Below are positions 42,463 through 46,435 of a DNA stretch of 46,435 bases, piece by piece. The notes under the pieces are model-generated. The model did not search any database. It was given only the letters and a program-made list of their open reading frames with translations, and was not told the DNA's origin. The stretch is from a virus: positions 1-46,435 of the IMG/VR virus record IMGVR_UViG_3300023110_000062; one strand, written 5' to 3'. Positions within the stretch are counted from its first letter, which is position 1; each line of letters starts with the position of its first letter. The position numbers and the translations under genes are program-made.

Positions 42463-42711
42463 TCAACTATTTCTTTCGCGAGCGGTATCTTTAGCCTTTT
42501 GCTTTAAAACATTACGCTTTTGGCGGCGTATAGCTGCCTGCTTTGCATGTCTTTTGACATCGGATGGTTTCTTGAAATATCTTCTATCTCTAACTTGTTC
42601 AAGAATTTTTGCCTTCTTGCACTTTTTTATAAATTTACGAATCATCTTTTCGTGGTTGCCACGACACTCACGCGCATTTACAACTACATTAGCGCCCTTT
42701 CTTTTGCTCAT
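42463..42711 (-). CDS. rpsU: Ribosomal protein bS21 homologue
   Basis: 82 aa. After about 20 extra N-terminal residues the sequence follows bS21: MIRKFIKKCKKAKILEQVRD (23-42), then RRYFKKPSDVKRHAKQAAIR (43-62) and a lysine/arginine-rich helix. In bacteria bS21 binds the 30S subunit near the anti-Shine-Dalgarno helix and affects initiation. Phage copies are known from several environmental phages and are thought to replace the host protein and favour phage mRNAs. It lies within the head operon, 8 nt after the scaffold-like gene, so it is likely expressed late. Some similarity could come from general basic composition, but the KxxKKAxxLxxVRxRxxFxKPS pattern is specific. Confidence 0.82.
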   Translation of the reverse strand: MSKRKGANVVVNARECRGNHEKMIRKFIKKCKKAKILEQVRDRRYFKKPSDVKRHAKQAAIRRQKRNVLKQKAKDTARERNS

Positions 42712-42719
42712 TTGTATTC

Positions 42720-43145
42720 CTATTTAAGTGCTTGCCAAATTTTACCAGCATTACCCATAATTGAACTGATGTCTACACCTGCATCATTAGGATCATCACC
42801 TAAAACATTTGGTCTATGTGTTTCACCCACAGCGCCACCTTGTCTTAATGGCTCTGTACCTTCAAAAAGATCAACTCCATTGAAAGCTTCGTTGCCAATT
42901 GAATCAAGTAACTTCTTACGATGCTCTTGTAGCTTCTGATTCACCTCTTGGGTCTTGCGCTTCATTTGCAAGTCTTCATTAAGTAGGTTGTCTTTTGATT
43001 TCTTGTTCTCGACAATTGGTTGGCGTGTCATGCCTGAGGCAACCTGCGCCACAACCTCTGTGAGAAGTCCCTCTTCTATGAGCACCTCTTGGATACATTC
43101 TTTGACGACTGGCTTGATTAATTTTTTGAGTTGTTCTTTGTTCAT
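42720..43145 (-). CDS. Small prohead-associated protein of unknown function, 141 aa
   Basis: Starts on the gp21 stop (ATGA overlap). The N-terminus MNKEQLKKLIKPVVKECIQE and following VLIEEGLLTE is amphipathic and contains LxE-type sites (LIE|E, LTE|V) for a gp21-like protease. The rest is charged and helical with a Gly/Asp-rich segment. Position next to the protease suggests a scaffold-core or packaged internal protein, by analogy with T4 gp67/gp68. No sequence homology to those is claimed. Confidence 0.6.
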   Translation of the reverse strand: MNKEQLKKLIKPVVKECIQEVLIEEGLLTEVVAQVASGMTRQPIVENKKSKDNLLNEDLQMKRKTQEVNQKLQEHRKKLLDSIGNEAFNGVDLFEGTEPLRQGGAVGETHRPNVLGDDPNDAGVDISSIMGNAGKIWQALK

Positions 43146-43741
43146 GATTCCTTCAAAACTTCGTTTAGTAATCTGTTGATGCGATCTGCTTTTGTAAAGA
43201 CCTGATTAGTGTATTCTTTACCCTCTTTCATCATAAAAGCGTTAGGGGTTGAAGGCTCTGACACAAAGTCGAAGCAAATTAGTTGGAAGTCTTCTTGGAC
43301 AACGACCTTACCTGTTGATTCTGAAACAGATCCCATACCGCGAGAAGAAATGCCAAGCTTGACGCCTGATTCTACGAGAGACTTAAGAACCTGACCCGAC
43401 GGCGTGTTAAGAACCTTGATCTTACCCATTACGTTGTTGCCTTCCATCCAGATCTCTGTGACCAAGTGGCAAGCATTCTGTAGGTTGATTACCTGACTAT
43501 CGGGGTGATCTAATTCGCCTAGCGCTCTGTTTTCTTTCACTAGTTTCTGATAGTTCTGAACCTCTCGGGCTAAAACCTTGTAGGGGTAGACACGACCATT
43601 GCCGTTCTGAACGTCGGCTTCTTGCAACTTACCCACAAGGTAAGTCATTCCGTTAGCGACATCCCTTCTTTCCTCTTCGGTAAGAAGGTCTTGGCAAACA
43701 CCGCCTTCACATAGTTCGTAGTATTCTCGTAGTAGTTTCAT
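43142..43741 (-). CDS. 21: Prohead core protease (gp21)
   Basis: Serine-type protease that processes scaffold and capsid proteins inside the prohead. The 199-aa product shows the T4 gp21 landmarks: NGNGRVYP (46-53), GELDHP with catalytic His79, and GISSRGMGS (130-138) holding the catalytic Ser. Length is close to T4 gp21 (212 aa). The N-terminus includes LLTE|EE, a possible self-processing site. It lies downstream of a GC-rich hairpin and is coupled to the next gene by ATGA. In T4 gp21 directly precedes gp22; here about 10 kb of other genes intervene. Confidence 0.9.
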   Translation of the reverse strand: MKLLREYYELCEGGVCQDLLTEEERRDVANGMTYLVGKLQEADVQNGNGRVYPYKVLAREVQNYQKLVKENRALGELDHPDSQVINLQNACHLVTEIWMEGNNVMGKIKVLNTPSGQVLKSLVESGVKLGISSRGMGSVSESTGKVVVQEDFQLICFDFVSEPSTPNAFMMKEGKEYTNQVFTKADRINRLLNEVLKES

Positions 43742-43762
43742 TTTTATTCTCTCAAAAGTAAA

Positions 43763-43784
43763 GTGCGGGCGTTACCCGCGCGAG
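43763..43784 (-). other. GC-rich hairpin upstream of gp21
   Basis: Minus strand GCGGG, loop TAACG, CCCGC, followed by ACTTTACTTTTG, in the gap before the gp21 start. The stem is short and the T-tract interrupted, so it may be a leaky terminator or processing site. Confidence 0.4.
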
Positions 43785-43850
43785 TTAGGAGCCTTTACAG
43801 CAACGACGGACTGGTTGTAGTCCCCATTTAGATAGTAGAAAGTTGTTCAT
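43785..43850 (-). CDS. Possible 21-aa microprotein
   Basis: ATG 43850 shares a base with the upstream stop (TAATG), the same coupling used by neighbouring genes, and has GGAG 7 nt before it. It encodes MNNFLLSKWGLQPVRRCCKG plus Ser and then stops. A short hydrophobic start is followed by a basic CC-containing end. It occupies most of the otherwise unexplained 108-nt gap before gp21. Could be a chance frame. Confidence 0.4.
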   Translation of the reverse strand: MNNFLLSKWGLQPVRRCCKGS

Positions 43851-44191
43851 TATTCTTCTCCGAAAAAGTTATCTTGTTTGTAGTTGTGCTTTATCATGAT
43901 TCCTTCATCGGAGAACACCATATTGAGAACATAGGATGTTGCGGACGAGAGACAACCAAGCAAGAAAGCATTGACTAGTGTAACGTCAAACGTAAATAGT
44001 TCGGTCCAAGGAGAAAGCAGGACTAAAAACCATCCGACGTGAAATCCCATGCACATAGGGCAGTGAAAAACCTTGCCGTAGCCCCTGTAGGATTGCTTCT
44101 GAGGGCGTAGTTTTTTTAGTATGGGCATGTCACTATAGACTAAAATTTGTGTTAGTCCGTAGGCGATTAGGACGAATAATAAGAGTTCCAT
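43850..44191 (-). CDS. Membrane protein with CPMCMGFHVG motif, 113 aa
   Basis: Three hydrophobic segments are visible (about 1-17, 52-62 with 65-75, and 76-95). Between the first two is VFHCPMCMGFHVGWF with Cys44, Cys47 and His51, a possible metal or redox site; this motif with flanking membrane helices resembles a small family of phage and bacterial proteins of unknown function (DUF1360-like, recalled and not checked). Coupled by TAATG to the 230-aa membrane protein upstream. Its role in the head operon is unclear. Confidence 0.65.
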   Translation of the reverse strand: MELLLFVLIAYGLTQILVYSDMPILKKLRPQKQSYRGYGKVFHCPMCMGFHVGWFLVLLSPWTELFTFDVTLVNAFLLGCLSSATSYVLNMVFSDEGIMIKHNYKQDNFFGEE

Positions 44192-44883
44192 TATGGGTTA
44201 CCTTGTAAATAATTTTTTAACCACGCGAGGGATTTCTTAATATAACTAATTGTATCAAAACTGCCCTCTCCTACATCTAATGTACTTTCAAAAAGTTGGT
44301 ACAATGATTGAATAGCTGATGAATCAGTAATCCCTGCTTTCTGAGCTAATTCTTTAAAGAAATTTGAAAGTCCTCCTGCTGCTTCAGCACCTTTATAGAT
44401 TTCATTAGCCGCTGCGCCTACGCAGATTATAAAAACTATAAATCCAGAGATAAAATCAACTTTTTCTTTATATTCGTTTGCTTGGTTTGGATCGGCAACT
44501 TTAGCATCTATTAAGTGTTTTACAATCCTATTCATTCCTAAAGTGCCTAGTGTCTTAGTAGCCTCTTCAAGTCCTTTTTCCCATTTTGTAAAAACCTGAC
44601 TTTGCGTTCCAGTAAATACTTCTTTCATCCAATTAGCAAATTTAAACAAAAGGGAACCTAAACCCAAACCACCAATCAATTTTATAAAAATACTTACGGC
44701 AATTCCTGTTGCAATTACCTCATTTAAATCTTGCTCATCATTTATTTCGTCTTTAACATTTTTTTCGATTTCATCAAAATCAAACATAGATGCGATTACT
44801 TTAGAAGGAACTGATGTATCCACATTTTCTTCTAAAATAAATTTGTCCCAGTTTTCCATTATGACTTTCATATCATTTGACAT
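44191..44883 (-). CDS. Probable membrane protein, 230 aa
   Basis: Two hydrophobic stretches (VIATGIAVSIFIKLIGGLGL near 55-75, and FISGFIVFIICVGAA near 143-158) suggest membrane insertion, perhaps as a two-helix hairpin. The N-terminus MKVIMENWDKFILEENVD resembles the short acidic leader of T4 internal head proteins (MKTYQEFIAE|A), with an ILE|E match to the gp21 site. Function not recognised. Coding sequence is more A/T-rich than its neighbours. Coupled to the next gene by a TAATG overlap. Confidence 0.6.
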   Translation of the reverse strand: MSNDMKVIMENWDKFILEENVDTSVPSKVIASMFDFDEIEKNVKDEINDEQDLNEVIATGIAVSIFIKLIGGLGLGSLLFKFANWMKEVFTGTQSQVFTKWEKGLEEATKTLGTLGMNRIVKHLIDAKVADPNQANEYKEKVDFISGFIVFIICVGAAANEIYKGAEAAGGLSNFFKELAQKAGITDSSAIQSLYQLFESTLDVGEGSFDTISYIKKSLAWLKNYLQGNP

Positions 44884-44892
44884 AACGGTCTC

Positions 44893-45465
44893 CTAGATTG
44901 TGTACATGTAAGAGAAGGTGTAGGGGTCTCGGATGTAGCCCTTGCGGATAGAGCCTTGCTCGTCGTGGTGTGGGACTTCGCCAAGTTCGGTAGAGTCTGT
45001 CTTATCGGGATCAGCGTATTCGTCTTCAACACCAGCCACAACTGCCTCTACATTATCGTAGTAGGGCTTCTCTTCTTTGATAAACTTCTCAATGCTTACA
45101 AGCGCAAACTTGGCGGCATTTAGTTTGCCGTCTGCTGCTTCTTGTAGTTGCGCTTCCATAGCGCCGTAGAATGAACCACCTTGGATAGACTCAGGAATGA
45201 CGATGCCCTTTCTGGCAAGGTGACTGAATAGGCGGTTCTGTGCGCCGTAGGTGAAATCAGTCTGTGTCTGCTTAGGGAACGCAGTAATCTTCTTGTCCTT
45301 TCCAGATAAAACGATGTCGATGTCTCCGTGGTCGAAGATCATTAGATCTCCGCTTAGAGACTTACGAATGTTTAGTTCTAAGGTTACGGTAGGAGGAGGG
45401 GTCTTGGGCTTAATTGTAACCTTGACCGGCTCTGGGATTGGGACAATTCTAACTGTTACTGCCAT
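44893..45465 (-). CDS. Protein of unknown function, 190 aa, head block
   Basis: No family recognised. An N-terminal beta-rich half (VTLELNIRKSLSGDLMIFDH, DIDIVLSGKDKKITAFPK) is followed by a helical middle and an acidic linker (VEDEYADPDKTDSTELGEVP), ending in YIRDPYTFSYMYTI. It overlaps the 276-aa gene by 17 nt and precedes the membrane-protein genes, so it belongs to the head-assembly operon. Confidence 0.65.
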   Translation of the reverse strand: MAVTVRIVPIPEPVKVTIKPKTPPPTVTLELNIRKSLSGDLMIFDHGDIDIVLSGKDKKITAFPKQTQTDFTYGAQNRLFSHLARKGIVIPESIQGGSFYGAMEAQLQEAADGKLNAAKFALVSIEKFIKEEKPYYDNVEAVVAGVEDEYADPDKTDSTELGEVPHHDEQGSIRKGYIRDPYTFSYMYTI

Positions 45466-46279
45466 CGTCGTAGATTTCCTTTACGAGTTCCTGTGTCTTT
45501 AAGATAGTCAACAGGGTTGTTTCATTTAAGCTTGTTTCTCCAGATAGGCTCTCAAGACGTTCCTTAACAGCGTTGGTCTTCTTGACCATTTCTGGATCAT
45601 TAGCGATCTCTTCTACCTTGACTGCCTCTGATAGGGACTGCTTTAGTCTGCCGAGTTCTCTGTTGAGATAAATCTTGGTCTCAAGTTCGTCGTGAGAGAA
45701 AGAAGAGATGTAGTGGTTGAGTAGTTCTTTTTGTTCTCGGAGCAAAGAGCCGTTGTATTTCTCGTTGAACTTCTTGGTGAAAGTCACAAATGTAAGTGAG
45801 TCAAGTGGTTCAAGGTTCTGCTCTTCTAGTTTGCCTACCATTCCTTCAATGATCTTTGACTCAAGCATTACTTTTTGCTTTGGTGAGTCAGTGTTGAACA
45901 TTTTCGCGATAGTTGCGAGAGACTTGTAGTTGGGGACAAAGTTGTTGAAAGTAGCAGGAGTTAGTTCCTTGTTGATGTCGTTAATGACTTCGGTCTGCTG
46001 CTTGAAAAGACCATCGGGATCGATAAGGCGTTTTGCTGCCATTACTGCTTCAAGAATCTTTTGACTTGTGTTCTCGTCAAGATCTTGGTTTTCATAAAGT
46101 GAGCGATAGCACTCAAGGTCTTTCTTTAGAAGAGAGTCGCCTGTAAAGTGTCTGCGAACGATAGAGACAACTTTTGCTTTCCGTTCTTGATCGCCCTTGA
46201 TGATTGCGGTTGTTGCTTCGCGGGCGAGGGCTTCAAAAACGAAGGCTGTGTTCCTCTTCTTATTGTGTTTATTCTTCAT
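45449..46279 (-). CDS. Helical protein of unknown function, 276 aa, head block
   Basis: Start chosen at ATG 46279 (MKNKHNKKRNTAFVFEALAR), which overlaps the previous stop by 11 nt and has GGAG upstream; a longer frame to 46315 lies in the neighbour. The protein is mostly helical and highly charged, with no membrane segment. Position upstream of the prohead protease suggests a head assembly or prohead core role; I do not recognise the family. Confidence 0.65.
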   Translation of the reverse strand: MKNKHNKKRNTAFVFEALAREATTAIIKGDQERKAKVVSIVRRHFTGDSLLKKDLECYRSLYENQDLDENTSQKILEAVMAAKRLIDPDGLFKQQTEVINDINKELTPATFNNFVPNYKSLATIAKMFNTDSPKQKVMLESKIIEGMVGKLEEQNLEPLDSLTFVTFTKKFNEKYNGSLLREQKELLNHYISSFSHDELETKIYLNRELGRLKQSLSEAVKVEEIANDPEMVKKTNAVKERLESLSGETSLNETTLLTILKTQELVKEIYDDGSNS

Positions 46280-46435
46280 TGTTGGTCTCCGTAACCTTGT
46301 TCTCCAAAGATTCAATTAGCATCTTGACTGAGTTGTTTACTTCAAGAAGAGAGGTTTCCTCTTCCTGTTCTCTGAGGTAAATAGGGTCTTGCTCCTCATA
46401 AATGCCTCTGGCTAGTGATCTTAGTTCTGGGGCAC
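46269..46435 (-). CDS. C-terminal part of an unknown acidic protein, 5' end beyond window
   Basis: The last 54 codons are present, ending VTETNNEE and stop. The visible peptide (APELRSLARGIYEEQDPIYL, then Glu-rich helix) is acidic and probably a coiled coil. The gene ends in an 11-nt overlap with the next gene. Position suggests the head block, perhaps near the portal gene, but too little is visible for a name. Confidence 0.55.
   Translation of the reverse strand, partial: APELRSLARGIYEEQDPIYLREQEEETSLLEVNNSVKMLIESLENKVTETNNEE

Noticed and set aside
1-46435. tRNA genes, integrase, transposase, lysis genes, toxin-antitoxin or defence systems
   Set aside because: No sequence in the window was recognised as one of these; covariance-model and profile searches could not be run here, so a missed tRNA is possible but unlikely given the dense coding.

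Overview
The window is a section of a tailed-phage genome, a myovirus with a T4-like (tevenvirus-type) virion. Every supported gene lies on the minus strand, so transcription runs from high to low coordinates. Recognisable virion genes are a prohead protease (gp21), scaffold (gp22), gp23-type major capsid protein, neck proteins (gp13, gp14), gp15, contractile sheath (gp18), tail tube (gp19), a gp26-type tail chaperone and a tape measure. The sequence does not identify the host. A B12-dependent ribonucleotide reductase and a phage copy of ribosomal protein bS21 are traits common in environmental, especially marine, phages; the marine label is inference. Portal and terminase genes are not in the window and probably lie beyond its right end.

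Layout in transcription order. 46.4-42.4 kb: head-assembly block with small unknown genes, two membrane proteins, gp21, a scaffold-like protein and bS21. 42.4-33.3 kb: a cluster of beta-rich, repeat-containing fibre/adhesin-like proteins placed unusually between gp21 and gp22. 33.2-29.1 kb: gp22, gp23, a small virion protein and a histone-H1-like low-complexity protein. 29.1-12.7 kb: neck, sheath, tube, chaperone with a probable programmed frameshift, tape measure, baseplate/hub. 12.7-0 kb: replication and nucleotide metabolism: exonuclease-less family A DNA polymerase, a tubulin/FtsZ-like protein, gp32-type SSB, UvsX/RecA, a FEN-type nuclease, two Cys/Lys-rich proteins, DnaB/gp41-type helicase, class II RNR and the start of a small Cys-containing protein.

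Regulation has two layers. Good sigma70-type promoters (TTGACA-like, 16-17 bp spacer, TATAAT-like) precede the helicase, nuclease, recA and SSB genes. Most virion transcription units instead carry a recurring coding-strand element, ACTATTTA, 17-65 nt before the start codon and often just after a terminator hairpin; this is a candidate phage-specific late promoter. The same element precedes the 260-aa gene inside the replication block, suggesting that it and the mosaic repeat protein after it are late, possibly packaged, proteins.

Most interesting items: (1) a divergent tubulin/FtsZ-family protein translationally coupled to the polymerase gene; (2) a +1 or -2 frameshift on a T7 run that fuses a gp26-type protein to a conserved extension just before the tape measure gene; (3) the ACTATTTA punctuation system; (4) a hairpin that would hide the nuclease ribosome-binding site on read-through mRNA but not on mRNA from the gene's own promoter; (5) an 802-aa mosaic protein with nine 26-residue repeats and an internal translation start. 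No tRNA, CRISPR array, integrase or insertion sequence was recognised.
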